A stretch of DNA of 64,000 nucleotides from UBA1020 sp964520495 (GCA_964520495.1 CAZFMZ010000001.1:1-64000), one strand, 5' to 3'; counted from the stretch's first letter, positions 31,633-40,715 are shown. Translations and numbers: made by a program. Notes: a model not told the origin generated them from the letters alone.

Positions 31633-32400
31633 GTGAGTGCAACGGTTATCGCGGTAACGAATCAGAAGGGCGGCGTAGGCAAGACGACCAGCGCCGTCAA
31701 TATTGCCTATTTCCTGGCAAAAAGCGGTCAGCGGACGTTGCTAATCGATTTCGACCCTCAGGGTAACGCCACCAGTGGTCTGGGTATCGATAAGCAGCAG
31801 CTCGACGGCACCATGACCGATGTCATGCTGGAGCAGAAGACCTTGCAGGAAGTGGTGGTCGAGACCAAGCACAAGAACCTGTTCGTCGCACCGGCAACAC
31901 CACACCTGGCGAATACCGAGGCGGAGCTGTCACAGGCGCAGCGTCGCTTCACACGCCTGAAGAACGCCATCCATACCACCGGTGAGGCCTACGACTTCGT
32001 CGTCATCGACAGCCCACCAAGCCTCAGCCTACTGACCGTCAACGGGCTGATTGCCGCCCGCTACGTTCTACTGCCGGTACAGGCCGAGTTCTACGCCCTG
32101 GAGGGCCTAGGCCAGCTGCTCGAGACCATGAAGCTGGTCAGGAAGAACATGAACCCGACCCTCGACCTTATCGGCGTCTTGCCGACCATGGTCGACGGTC
32201 GCACGACACTCTCTGGCCAAGTACACGAAGAAATCAAGAAGCATTTTCCGGGCAAGGTGTTCAAGACCGTCATACCGCGTAACATCCGTTTAGCCGAGGC
32301 GCCGAGCCATGGCGTGCCGATCGGCGTATATGACCGTTTTTCTAAGGGCTCACGCGCCTATAAGGCCGTGACCAAGGAGGTATTGGAACGTGCCCAGTAA
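31633..32400 (+). CDS. parA: Chromosome partitioning ATPase ParA (Soj)
   Basis: 255 aa, GTG start after AGAAGAGGGAAGAA. It has the deviant Walker A KGGVGKTT (about 13-20), LLIDFDPQGNATSGLG, and VVIDSPPSL (Walker B), the pattern of short chromosomal ParA proteins without an HTH domain. It moves or positions the origin with ParB. It overlaps parB by 11 bp. A TACAAT preceded by TGC (31594-31599) is the likely -10. Confidence 0.95.
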   Translation: MSATVIAVTNQKGGVGKTTSAVNIAYFLAKSGQRTLLIDFDPQGNATSGLGIDKQQLDGTMTDVMLEQKTLQEVVVETKHKNLFVAPATPHLANTEAELSQAQRRFTRLKNAIHTTGEAYDFVVIDSPPSLSLLTVNGLIAARYVLLPVQAEFYALEGLGQLLETMKLVRKNMNPTLDLIGVLPTMVDGRTTLSGQVHEEIKKHFPGKVFKTVIPRNIRLAEAPSHGVPIGVYDRFSKGSRAYKAVTKEVLERAQ

Positions 32401-33265
32401 GAAAGGCCTTGGCCGCAGCTTTGAATCGTTGATACCGACCGATTTGCTCGACGAGTCATTCGATCCAAGCGCAAACGACGATCATAAGGTGAGCGACCTG
32501 CGCACCATCCGCTTAAGCGAAATCACTCCCGACCCCGACCAGCCCCGGCGTCACTTCGACCAGGGTGGCATTGATGAGTTGACGGCGTCAATCCAGGCGC
32601 ACGGCGTGCTGCAGCCGATCGTCGTCGTGCCAAACAAGGGGGCGTACCAGATCGTCGCCGGTGAACGCCGCTACCGAGCTTCGCTCGCGGCCGGTAAGCA
32701 GACGATACCGGCGTTAGTACGGACGCTGTCGAGCCAGCACAAGCTGGAACTCTCGCTGATTGAAAACATCCAACGGCGCGATCTGAACCCGCTCGAAACC
32801 GCCACGGCCTATGCCAAGCTGCGCGACCAGTTCAACCTGACGCTCGAGGAAATCGGCAGCCGGGTCGGCGGTAAATCGGTCAGCGCCATATCTAATACGC
32901 TCCGGCTATTGAAGTTATCCGATGACGTCAAGCACGCCTTGGCTGATGGCCGTCTGAGCGAAGGCCAGGCCCGCCCGCTGATCGGTGCCGATGCCGAAGT
33001 GGTCAACACGGTTCTGCCGCAGATCATAGCGGAAGGCTGGAGCGCCCGACGGATTGAGCAGCATATGGCCGCGGCCAAGCCCGGCGCCGGCAATGAAAAA
33101 CCTAAACCTGCGCCAGCTACTACTCCGCAACCTCTTGAAACCTTATCGAAACGATTTAACGCCAAAGTGACCGTACAGGAAACGAAGAAGGGTGCCGGTA
33201 AGATCGTCATCGAGTTTACCTCGCATGAGCAGCGCCGTGCGTTGGAAGCCCGGCTGGGCAACTAG
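32390..33265 (+). CDS. parB: Chromosome partitioning protein ParB (Spo0J)
   Basis: 291 aa, GTG start inside the parA end. The order is the N-terminal ParB/Srx CTPase domain with GERRYRAS (box II), the central HTH domain (TLEEIGSRVGGKSVSAISN) and the C-terminal dimer domain. It binds parS sites near the replication origin. The N-terminal KKGLGRSFESLIP is the usual ParA-contact peptide. I found no parS-like (GTTTCACGTGAAAC) site in the window. Its stop abuts that of the convergent lepB gene. Confidence 0.95.
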   Translation: MPSKKGLGRSFESLIPTDLLDESFDPSANDDHKVSDLRTIRLSEITPDPDQPRRHFDQGGIDELTASIQAHGVLQPIVVVPNKGAYQIVAGERRYRASLAAGKQTIPALVRTLSSQHKLELSLIENIQRRDLNPLETATAYAKLRDQFNLTLEEIGSRVGGKSVSAISNTLRLLKLSDDVKHALADGRLSEGQARPLIGADAEVVNTVLPQIIAEGWSARRIEQHMAAAKPGAGNEKPKPAPATTPQPLETLSKRFNAKVTVQETKKGAGKIVIEFTSHEQRRALEARLGN

Positions 33266-33865
33266 CTAGAACGTTCGGATCGCATCGAACGGGAAGATGC
33301 GCAGCGCGACCGGTCCGACGATGTCATAGTAGGGAATCGTGCCAAGGCCGTTCCGGGAATCCTTCGAATAGCCGGCCTGACGGTGGTCGCCAGCGACGAA
33401 AATCTCGCCAGACGGCACGATCATATCAAGCTCACCGTCGGTAGGCTGAGTCGGCTCGCCGTCATTCTCATCATCCGGGTTGAATCCGTTCAGGTTGCCG
33501 CTGTCGTACACCATGAAACGTCCGTTCGCCAGTACGACGCGTTCGCCAGGGAAGGCGATGACGCGTTTGACGATGTATTCCTCACCTAGGCCGGGTACGT
33601 ACTGCGGGTTCTTAAACACGATAATCTGTCCTCGTTCAGGCACATACGACTTGTTCTGCAGCTGTGCCAGCGTGACCGGCAAGCGGTTGACGATCAGACG
33701 GTCACCGGTGAACATGGTGTTTTCCATGCTCGGTCCTTCAACATTGAAGCTGCGGAAGATGAACGCATTGATGAACAACGTACCGATGAGTACGCAGACA
33801 ACGAAGAAGAGGATGCCAACGGCATCCTTCAGGCTTTGGTGTCGGTCGAGGAAGCTGGGTCCCAT
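33266..33865 (-). CDS. lepB: Signal peptidase I
   Basis: 199 aa with one N-terminal membrane helix (about 17-38). The catalytic Ser is in GPSMENTMFTGDRLIVNRL (S-x-M box), and the Lys-containing box is YIVKRVIAFPGERV. Box E is IFVAGDHRQAGYSKDSRNGLG. It cleaves signal peptides outside the membrane. TATAGT ends 8 nt before the ATG, so it is probably leaderless. Confidence 0.95.
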   Translation of the reverse strand: MGPSFLDRHQSLKDAVGILFFVVCVLIGTLFINAFIFRSFNVEGPSMENTMFTGDRLIVNRLPVTLAQLQNKSYVPERGQIIVFKNPQYVPGLGEEYIVKRVIAFPGERVVLANGRFMVYDSGNLNGFNPDDENDGEPTQPTDGELDMIVPSGEIFVAGDHRQAGYSKDSRNGLGTIPYYDIVGPVALRIFPFDAIRTF

Positions 33866-33958
33866 TCATACTTACTATACACATAAATATGAAATCGTAG
33901 TACTTATGGCTTTTTAGGGTCAGTAACTTGCAATATTTGGTATAGTAAATGAGTATTT

Positions 33959-35572
33959 ATGCGAAAACCAACCTCATCACTCGACGGCTTCGTACCACGC
34001 CGTGAATCTGCTGCTGAAATCTCAAGCAGGTCGGCGCCGCGGCCCCGGCAACAGGCAGCCAGGCCACAGATAGGCCAAGCCACCCGCCCCGTCGAGAAGC
34101 AGGGCTACCGGCCTATCGGCGTCTCGCGGAGTGAGGTGGACGAGTCATTGGCGCAGATTCATGATGACGAGCAGCCGAAGCAGCGCCGCACATTGTTTCG
34201 CCGCCGCCCGAAGAAGGCCCTGACCCATCGCCAAAAGATCATCCGACGCATCGTCATCGCTCTGGCCATCCTCTTACTGATCGTTGGCGCGTTCGTCGCC
34301 ATCCGGGCTTTTATCGCCGGGAGCCAGGTGCTGCAGGGCAACCTGTTCGACATTCTGCAGAACCGGCCGCTCAAGATGGACTCGAAGGGCCGCAGTAACG
34401 TGGTCATTTTCGGTACTTCCGAGGACGATCCGGGCCACGAAGGTGCCCTGCTGACCGACTCAATCATGTTGATGAGCATCGACCAGAACAAAAAGAACGC
34501 CTATCTGCTCAGCATCCCGCGCGACCTGTGGGTCGATTATGGCCGGGCCTGTAATTCCGGCTACGCCGGTCGCATCAACGAGGTGTACAGCTGCTACTCA
34601 GGTGATGGATCGAACGAGCCAGCCGGAGCGACTGCGTTAATGAAGAAGGTAGGGGAAGTCGTCGGCCTGGAGACGCACTACTATGCCCATATGAACTACG
34701 GCGTGCTGGTCGAAGCCGTCGATGCGGTCGGCGGCGTCAGCGTGAAGATAGAAAGTGATGATCCGCGCGGTATCTTTGATGACAACTTCGACTGGAAATG
34801 TAACTACCAGTGCAACTACGTCAAATACAAGAATGGCCCGACCGGCCTGATGGACGGTGAGCATGCCTTGGCATTGGCTCGGGCCCGCGGTGCCTCCGGC
34901 AACACCTATGGTCTTGGCGGTGCCAACTTCGACCGCGAGAAGTACCAACGAAAGATCATGATCGCCCTGAAAGAGCGCGCCGTCAGTGTCGGTACGTTGA
35001 CCAATGTGGGTGCCGTGACCGGACTGATTGATGCCATGGGTAATAACTTGCGGACCAACTTCGAAACGGCTGAAGTACGGACACTGATGGCTATCGGCAC
35101 CGAGACGCCATCTGAGGACATACGGTCACTGGTCCTGAATGATCCGGATGCACCATTGGTGACCGGCGCGATGATTAACGGTGCCAGCGTGCTGATACCG
35201 ACCGCAGGACAGGGAAACTTCACCGATATCCAGGCCTATGTCCGCAAGCAGCTCAGCAGCAGCGCCGTCGTGCGTGAAGAAGCCAATATCGCCGTGCTGA
35301 ACGGTACCACGACTATCGGGCTGGCTCAGGAAGAGGCCGATAGGCTTAGCTCCGGCGACTACACCGTTACCAGCACCGGTAACGCGCCGACTACCGACTA
35401 CACCACGACCGTCGTGTACCGCCTCAATAAGAACGATATGGAGGGTACTGCCAAGGCGCTCGCCAAGCGTTACGGGGTGAAGCTGAAGACCACCGTGCCG
35501 GGCTTCACCGTGGCGGAAGGCACCGATTTCGTCATTATCCTTGGTACAGACCGGGCCGGTCGCTCCCAGTAG
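33959..35572 (+). CDS. LytR-CpsA-Psr (LCP) family envelope protein
   Basis: 537 aa. A basic cytoplasmic N-terminus (about 1-90) precedes one membrane helix (about 96-118). The LCP domain follows: RSNVVIFGTSED, LTDSIMLMSID, LLSIPRDLWV with the conserved Arg, and HALALARARGASG. A C-terminal LytR_C-like domain (about 430-535) is present. LCP enzymes transfer wall polymers or glycans from lipid carriers onto peptidoglycan. TATAGT lies 12 nt before the ATG. The cell-wall genes murD, murI and uppS in the window fit this role. Confidence 0.92.
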   Translation: MRKPTSSLDGFVPRRESAAEISSRSAPRPRQQAARPQIGQATRPVEKQGYRPIGVSRSEVDESLAQIHDDEQPKQRRTLFRRRPKKALTHRQKIIRRIVIALAILLLIVGAFVAIRAFIAGSQVLQGNLFDILQNRPLKMDSKGRSNVVIFGTSEDDPGHEGALLTDSIMLMSIDQNKKNAYLLSIPRDLWVDYGRACNSGYAGRINEVYSCYSGDGSNEPAGATALMKKVGEVVGLETHYYAHMNYGVLVEAVDAVGGVSVKIESDDPRGIFDDNFDWKCNYQCNYVKYKNGPTGLMDGEHALALARARGASGNTYGLGGANFDREKYQRKIMIALKERAVSVGTLTNVGAVTGLIDAMGNNLRTNFETAEVRTLMAIGTETPSEDIRSLVLNDPDAPLVTGAMINGASVLIPTAGQGNFTDIQAYVRKQLSSSAVVREEANIAVLNGTTTIGLAQEEADRLSSGDYTVTSTGNAPTTDYTTTVVYRLNKNDMEGTAKALAKRYGVKLKTTVPGFTVAEGTDFVIILGTDRAGRSQ

Positions 35573-35601
35573 CCACGATTGATGGTACAATAAGGGCACG
35601 T

Positions 35602-36369
35602 ATGGAGTTACTGAAAAACGTTCGGAAACGCTCGTTCCTGAGTGAAGTCGCCTATGTAGTGCTGAACGTGCTGCTGGCGGTCGCGTTGCTCGTGAGCGTC
35701 GTGGTGACGAACGTCCCATGGCCGGCGCTCGGTCTGGTCTTCTTAAGCAAATGGCGGGTGTTCGCGGTCCGCTCACGGTACTGGATGGCGAACATCCGTG
35801 CCAATATGATTGATACCATCGTCGGCGTCAGCATGGTCGCACTGCTCTATGCCGCCACGGGCAGTCTGGTGACGCAGATCATCCTCACCGTCCTCTATGC
35901 CGTCTGGTTGCTGTTCATCAAGCCACGCTCGCGCCGCTCTTTCGTGGCCGCGCAGGCATTCATCGGCCTGGTTATCGGTATCGCTGCGTTGGTGCAGGTA
36001 TCACCGGGTTTGCCAGCGGCGGCGGTCGTGCTGGCCTCGTGGCTCATCGCTTATAGCGCGGCGCGGCATATCCTCAGCGTACGACACGAAACCCATCTGA
36101 ATTTCCTGAGTCTGATGTGGGCGTTCATCGTGGCCGAGATCATGTGGCTGACGTATCACTGGACGATTGGCTACGCTATCGGTTCCACCTTGAAATTAGC
36201 CCAGGTAACCATCATCATCGCGGCCTTAGGTTTCCTGGCCGAGCGTGTCTACGTCAGCTACCATAAGCACGGCGCGCTGAAATATAGCGACGTCATGATG
36301 CCGATGCTGTTATCACTCAGTCTCGTCGCCGTCGTACTGTTCGTCTTCGGTGGGGTCGCGACGATTTAA
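35602..36369 (+). CDS. Multi-pass membrane protein of unknown function
   Basis: 255 aa with about seven to eight hydrophobic helices and short basic loops (FIKPRSRRSF). The N-terminal ELLKNVRKRSFLSEVAYVVL enters the first helix. No catalytic motif is visible. TACAAT preceded by TGG lies 10 nt before the ATG. It is followed by the htrA gene after 25 bp. Confidence 0.75.
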   Translation: MELLKNVRKRSFLSEVAYVVLNVLLAVALLVSVVVTNVPWPALGLVFLSKWRVFAVRSRYWMANIRANMIDTIVGVSMVALLYAATGSLVTQIILTVLYAVWLLFIKPRSRRSFVAAQAFIGLVIGIAALVQVSPGLPAAAVVLASWLIAYSAARHILSVRHETHLNFLSLMWAFIVAEIMWLTYHWTIGYAIGSTLKLAQVTIIIAALGFLAERVYVSYHKHGALKYSDVMMPMLLSLSLVAVVLFVFGGVATI

Positions 36370-36394
36370 TTCAGACATCTTGAAGGGGGGAACG

Positions 36395-37591
36395 ATGGAG
36401 TCAACCGAACAAACCACACCGCATACCGCTACCCGTAGCCGCCCGGTCTTCGTGGATCGGCCGAAACGAAGGCACCGTCCGTTCGTATGGCTCGGCGTCG
36501 TGCTCATCGGCGCGTTGGCCGGCTTCGGTGGCGCCTGGCTTCAGGACTATGTGGTTGACGGTACTTCACCCTTGACGGTGCTACAGACGGCAGAGCATGA
36601 CGGCAATGCCGTAGTGACCACTGACGAGGAATCGATTGCGAACGTTGCCAAACAGGTGTCGCCTAGCGTCGTGTCCATCATTACCTCGTCGCAACAACTA
36701 TCCCCGTTCTATAACCAATCGGTCGAGCAGCAGGGAGCGGGCACCGGTATGATTGTCAGCAGCAACGGCTATGTTCTGACCAACAAGCATGTGGTCGATG
36801 GTGCTGACAGCGTCTCGGTCATCCTACCGGATGGCAAAACCTACGAAAATGTGCGAGTGCTTGGCAGCGATCCGCTCAACGACGTCGCTTTCCTGAAGAT
36901 AGATGACGTCAGTGATCTGCCCGCGGTGACGCTGGGCGACTCCAAGACGGTGCGCATCGGCCAGGGTGTCGTGGCCATCGGCAATGCGCTCGGGCAATAT
37001 CAGAATACCGTAACCAGCGGTATCATCTCAGGTACGGGCCGCCCAGTGGTCGCCAGCACCGATGGCACAGCCGCCTCGGCCGAAAGCCTCAACGACCTCA
37101 TCCAGACCGACGCCGCCATCAACTCAGGCAACTCAGGCGGGCCGTTATTGAATCTGGAAGGCCAGGTCATCGGTATCAATACCGCAGTCGCGCAGGAAGC
37201 CCAAGGTATCGGCTTTGCCATCCCGATTGGCGCCACCAAAGGTATGCTGCAGCATGTCATCAAGACCGGTAAGGTGGAACGGGCCTACTTGGGCGTCCAA
37301 TACGTGTCCATCACCCCGGAGGTGCGCCAACAATATGACTTGCCAGTGACCAAGGGTGACTACGTGGTTGCTCAACGGGGAGATAGCGTACAAAGTGGCG
37401 GTCCGGCCGACCGGGCAGGGGTGAAGAACGGTGACATCATCACGGCGGTGAACGGGTTCAAAGTCGGTGAGGTAGCCAGCGTCTCCAGCCTGGTATCGGA
37501 ATACGAACCTGGTGAGCAGGTGGAGCTGACAATCCTCCGTGACGGTAAGACCGTCAAGCTAAAGGCGACGCTCGGAACGTATCGACGCTAA
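36395..37591 (+). CDS. HtrA/DegP-like serine protease with PDZ domain
   Basis: 398 aa from ATG 36395 (AAGGGGGG 5 nt upstream). A membrane helix at 31-49 anchors the protease outside the cell. The catalytic triad is H132 (LTNKHVVDG), D163 (NDVAFLKI) and S247 (SGNSGGPLLN). A PDZ domain at about 300-395 contains GPADRAGVKNGDIITAVNG. It degrades or refolds damaged envelope proteins. The last four bases, CTAA, also form the stop of prmC on the other strand. Confidence 0.95.
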   Translation: MESTEQTTPHTATRSRPVFVDRPKRRHRPFVWLGVVLIGALAGFGGAWLQDYVVDGTSPLTVLQTAEHDGNAVVTTDEESIANVAKQVSPSVVSIITSSQQLSPFYNQSVEQQGAGTGMIVSSNGYVLTNKHVVDGADSVSVILPDGKTYENVRVLGSDPLNDVAFLKIDDVSDLPAVTLGDSKTVRIGQGVVAIGNALGQYQNTVTSGIISGTGRPVVASTDGTAASAESLNDLIQTDAAINSGNSGGPLLNLEGQVIGINTAVAQEAQGIGFAIPIGATKGMLQHVIKTGKVERAYLGVQYVSITPEVRQQYDLPVTKGDYVVAQRGDSVQSGGPADRAGVKNGDIITAVNGFKVGEVASVSSLVSEYEPGEQVELTILRDGKTVKLKATLGTYRR

Positions 37592-38424
37592 CGGTGTGTC
37601 GGTAGGTGCAGGCAGAGAGAGAAACCGCCTCGCGCGGTTTCTTTGAACCCATGTCGGCCGGCGAACGCCGCGATGGTAGCAAGCTGCCGGGTGTCTGCTT
37701 CCAGCAGGAGGTAGGCGCCTGGTTTCGCGCGCCGGGCTACCTGCTCGATGCAGCGTTTGACGATACTCAGACCGTCATCATCGGCATACAGTGCTTCTTC
37801 AGGCTCATGCAGTAATTCTGGCGAGACGTCCCATTCGCGAGCAACGTACGGCAGGTTGGCGATGATGAGATCGGGTGAATAGGGATAATCATTCAATAGG
37901 TCGCTGACGTATGTCTCCACGTCGGCGCCAAGCGTCGCCGCGTTCTTTTCGGCGACCCCGAGCGCGTGTCGGCTGGTGTCAACCAACGCGACGTCGAGTT
38001 CCGGAAACTCCAGCTTGGCGGTAATACCAAGGCAGCCGCTGCCGCTGCCGATGTCAACCAGGCGTTTCGCGGCCACGCCAGGCAAGGCGGCCGAGGCGGG
38101 CAGCAGGGTCTTGAGTATGGTAATGAGCTCCTCCGATTCCGGCCTGGGCACCAGCACCGCTGGCGTGATGGCAAACCGTCGCCCGTAGAATTCCTTGTGC
38201 CCGATGATGTAGGCGATCGGCACGTGGTCGAGGCGCAGTTCCAGCCGGGCGTTGGCGATATCCTCGTTGCGGGCACTCAACTCATCGTCGCCATGAGCGT
38301 GCAGGTAGGTGCGGTTCTTACGGATGGTATGAGCCAGTATCACCTCGGCATCGAGCCGCGCGGTGGGGAACAGGTTATCGGCTAGTTCGTTGGCGGCGTC
38401 TTTCAGCCACTCGGCAATCGTCAT
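37588..38424 (-). CDS. prmC: Release factor glutamine methyltransferase PrmC, NLPY variant
   Basis: 278 aa from ATG 38424. It methylates the Gln of the GGQ motif in RF1 and RF2, both encoded in the window. RLVDIGSGSGCLGI is the SAM-binding motif I. The catalytic NPPY motif reads NLPY (190-193), with the first Pro replaced by Leu. It follows prfA on the same strand, though a plus-strand gene lies in the 495-bp gap. A CATAAT preceded by TGT ends 6 nt before the start. The longer upstream frame is not plausible protein. Confidence 0.93.
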   Translation of the reverse strand: MTIAEWLKDAANELADNLFPTARLDAEVILAHTIRKNRTYLHAHGDDELSARNEDIANARLELRLDHVPIAYIIGHKEFYGRRFAITPAVLVPRPESEELITILKTLLPASAALPGVAAKRLVDIGSGSGCLGITAKLEFPELDVALVDTSRHALGVAEKNAATLGADVETYVSDLLNDYPYSPDLIIANLPYVAREWDVSPELLHEPEEALYADDDGLSIVKRCIEQVARRAKPGAYLLLEADTRQLATIAAFAGRHGFKETARGGFSLCLHLPTHR

Positions 38425-38462
38425 AGTGTCATTATGACACCACTTGCAAAGTACGTAAAATA

Positions 38463-38491
38463 TTGACAAATAAGCATAAACGTGATAGTAT
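38463..38491 (+). promoter_or_regulatory. Complete promoter of a leaderless gene
   Basis: TTGACA (38463-38468), 17 bp, TAGTAT (38486-38491), then 6 nt to the ATG at 38498. It is the clearest case where a full promoter leaves no room for a 5' leader. Confidence 0.8.
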
Positions 38492-38497
38492 TTCGCT

Positions 38498-38923
38498 ATG
38501 AACCCAGAAAAACCAACAACTGAAACTTTGACTCGCAAAGAACGCTTAGCCCGCCGCTTGCTACCAGCAGTCGCCGTGTCACTTGCCGCTGGCGGCTACG
38601 CGTTACATGAGCTTGATGAGTACCAAGACGCCAGGCAGTATCATGATATCGCGACCGTGACGCATCAGCTTGGCAGCGGCGATACGCCGATAGGTGCCAT
38701 CAAGGAAAGCCTCGCTAAGATGAACGCGAGTATGGACGGCGAAACGTTCGATGTAGATGATCTCAACGTTGTCCGCGAGGGCCAGGAACTTTCTCGTGAA
38801 CTCCACGACGCCACCGGCCAAACTACCGTCCAGCCGGGCGATACGATATCGGTCACGCTGCGCAAGAATGACCTCGGTAACTACGAAGTAGAAGCCGACC
38901 CGGGTAGTTTCTCTAAAAACTAA
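38498..38923 (+). CDS. Unknown small exported or membrane-anchored protein
   Basis: 141 aa. A basic N-terminus (TRKERLARRLL) is followed by one hydrophobic segment (about 24-37). The remainder is charged and soluble, with VQPGDTISVTLRKND near the C-terminus, reminiscent of LysM-type PGDT elements but without a complete LysM. It is transcribed leaderless from its own promoter and sits on the opposite strand between prfA and prmC, sharing CTAA with the prfA stop. Function unknown. Confidence 0.65.
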   Translation: MNPEKPTTETLTRKERLARRLLPAVAVSLAAGGYALHELDEYQDARQYHDIATVTHQLGSGDTPIGAIKESLAKMNASMDGETFDVDDLNVVREGQELSRELHDATGQTTVQPGDTISVTLRKNDLGNYEVEADPGSFSKN

Positions 38924-39984
38924 GCGTTCTGCGCCTTCAGCTCGCGTTCAGCGGCTTGAAGATGCTCTATCAGGTCGTCGATGTCACCGTTCATCGCTTG
39001 CGGGATGCCACTACGTGAGTAGCCGATCCGGTGGTCGGTAATACGGTCCTGCGGGAAATTATACGTACGGATTTTCTCGGAGCGGTCGCCGGACCCGATC
39101 AAACTGCGCCGCTCGGCTGTCAGTTTGGCCTGTTCTTCGTCAATTTTCGCCTGTAGCAGCCGTGATCGAAGTACGCTCATGGCTTTTTCCTTGTTCTTGA
39201 TCTGCGATTTCTCGTCCTGGTTCGTCACTACTAACCCGGTAGGAAGGTGAGTGATACGTACGGCCGAGTCGGTGGTGTTGACGCTCTGACCGCCGTGGCC
39301 ACCCGCCCGGTAGACATCGATCTTTAGTTCGTTCTGATTGATTTCCACATCGGTTTCTTCAGCTTCGGGCAGGACGGCGACCGTGACGGTCGAGGTGTGG
39401 ATGCGGCCTTGGCTTTCGGTGGCAGGCACGCGTTGCACGCGGTGGACGCCAGACTCGAACTTGAGCTGGGCATACGGCGCGTCGCCTTTGACACCGAAGA
39501 CGACTTCTTTGTAGCCACCGGAATCGTTGGCACTTTCGCTCAGCTGCTCGGTCTTGTAGCCGTGCGCCTCACACCAGCGGAGGTACATGCGGTACAGCTC
39601 GCTGGCAAACAGCGAGGCCTCGTCGCCGCCGGCGCCGGCACGGATTTCAACGATGACGTTCTTGTCATCGTTCGGGTCTTTCGGGGTCAGTAGTACGAAA
39701 AGCTCTTCGTTCAGTCGTTCGAGCCGTTCTTCGGTTTCCGCGACTTCCAACTTGGCGAGGTCGGCCAGCTCGTCGCTGCCCCCAGCAAGCTGACGGGTCT
39801 CATCGAGTTGCTTCTCGAGCGCCGTGCGCAAGGCGGCTTTCTCAAGGAGCGTGTCGAGCTCGCTCAGCCGACGGTTCTTGGCGCCGAATGATGGGTCGCT
39901 GTAGGCGTCCGGCGTGGACAGGAAGGCGGTCAGTTCAGCCTTTTCGGCCTCTAATTCATGTGGATTGAGATTGATAATCGGCAT
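38920..39984 (-). CDS. prfA: Peptide chain release factor 1
   Basis: 354 aa from ATG 39984. It reads UAA and UAG. The stop-codon anticodon tripeptide PAT is at 187-189 (RVPATESQG), and GGQ at 231-233 (RAGGHGGQSVN). Length matches RF1. Its ATG overlaps the TAA of the upstream membrane-protein gene (TAATG), so translation is coupled. Upstream lie a membrane protein and rpmE, downstream prmC: the conserved rpmE-prfA-prmC order. Confidence 0.97.
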   Translation of the reverse strand: MPIINLNPHELEAEKAELTAFLSTPDAYSDPSFGAKNRRLSELDTLLEKAALRTALEKQLDETRQLAGGSDELADLAKLEVAETEERLERLNEELFVLLTPKDPNDDKNVIVEIRAGAGGDEASLFASELYRMYLRWCEAHGYKTEQLSESANDSGGYKEVVFGVKGDAPYAQLKFESGVHRVQRVPATESQGRIHTSTVTVAVLPEAEETDVEINQNELKIDVYRAGGHGGQSVNTTDSAVRITHLPTGLVVTNQDEKSQIKNKEKAMSVLRSRLLQAKIDEEQAKLTAERRSLIGSGDRSEKIRTYNFPQDRITDHRIGYSRSGIPQAMNGDIDDLIEHLQAAERELKAQNA

Positions 39985-40304
39985 TACGATCGCTTCCTGC
40001 TGGCGAGTAAAATGATGCCGATGATGACACCTGGCAGCCACGTCAGAACCACCAGTGCGCCAATCAGGAACAAGACGATATTGACGATTTGTTCAGCCAG
40101 GGAAGGCTGGCCGAACGCCGATGCGTGCTGGCCTGAGGCGCCGCCGATGAGATTGACGACGGCATACAGCAAGACGGTCGCGATAAGCAGCGCGGTCGGC
40201 CCGATTAGGCAGATCAGCGCCCAGACAAGTTTCTGCTTGTTACGCCGGGTGGGGTCGACAGAGGCGGTCGGTGAGACGGGCGGCTGGACTGGATCGCGGT
40301 GCAT
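39984..40304 (-). CDS. Small two-helix membrane protein upstream of prfA
   Basis: 106 aa with two hydrophobic segments, about 26-55 and 76-100 (LTWLPGVIIGIILLASRKRS). The N-terminus is Pro/Thr-rich and basic. AAAGGAG precedes the ATG, and a TATAGT preceded by TGT lies further upstream. Function unknown; the C-terminal GVIIGIILLASRK resembles small lipoprotein or YqaE-like membrane proteins. It is coupled to prfA through TAATG. Confidence 0.7.
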   Translation of the reverse strand: MHRDPVQPPVSPTASVDPTRRNKQKLVWALICLIGPTALLIATVLLYAVVNLIGGASGQHASAFGQPSLAEQIVNIVLFLIGALVVLTWLPGVIIGIILLASRKRS

Positions 40305-40343
40305 CGGGCGGACTCCTTTCGCGGTTACTATTTTTACTATAAC

Positions 40344-40375
40344 AAAAAGGCTTCCCGCGTGCGCTAGGAAGCCTT
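40344..40375 (-). terminator. Rho-independent terminator after rpmE (minus strand)
   Basis: AAGGCTTCC (40347-40355) pairs with GGAAGCCTT (40367-40375). Read on the minus strand the hairpin is followed by a U-run (TTTTTG). It separates rpmE from the downstream membrane-protein/prfA pair. Confidence 0.85.
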
Positions 40376-40388
40376 CGTTACGCGGACG

Positions 40389-40715
40389 CTATTTGTCAGC
40401 GCTGGCTTTCTTTGCCTTGGCGGCTGCCTTTTTCTTGGCCTTGTTGGCAAGCTCTTGCTTGCGGGCCTCGGCGGCGGCAAACTTGGCCTTGAAGCGATCG
40501 ACTCGTCCTTCGGTGTCGATGATTTTCTCTTCGCCGGTGAAGAATGGGTGAGAGGCGCTGGAAATGTGTACCTTCACCAGAGGGTACTCGTTACCATCCT
40601 CCCATTTGATGGTGTCGTCAGTCTGCGCGGTTGATTGCGTCAGAAAGGCGAACCCGGCCACATCGTCGCTGAATACGACTGGGCGGTAGTTTTGTGGGTG
40701 AATACTGCTTTTCAT
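40389..40715 (-). CDS. rpmE: 50S ribosomal protein L31, type B
   Basis: 108 aa. SIHPQNYRPVVFSDDVAGFAF and HISSASHPFFTGEEKIIDTEGRVDRF are the type B (zinc-free, no CxxC) L31 pattern. It is longer than usual because of a Lys/Ala-rich C-terminal tail (KAKKKAAAKAKKASADK). TACAAT lies 9 nt before the ATG, so the leader is at most a few bases. It is divergent from the prepilin at 40779. Confidence 0.93.
   Translation of the reverse strand: MKSSIHPQNYRPVVFSDDVAGFAFLTQSTAQTDDTIKWEDGNEYPLVKVHISSASHPFFTGEEKIIDTEGRVDRFKAKFAAAEARKQELANKAKKKAAAKAKKASADK

Noticed and set aside
31500..33265. parS site near parA/parB
   Set aside because: No sequence close to GTTTCACGTGAAAC was found by eye near these genes; a computed search allowing mismatches would be needed.
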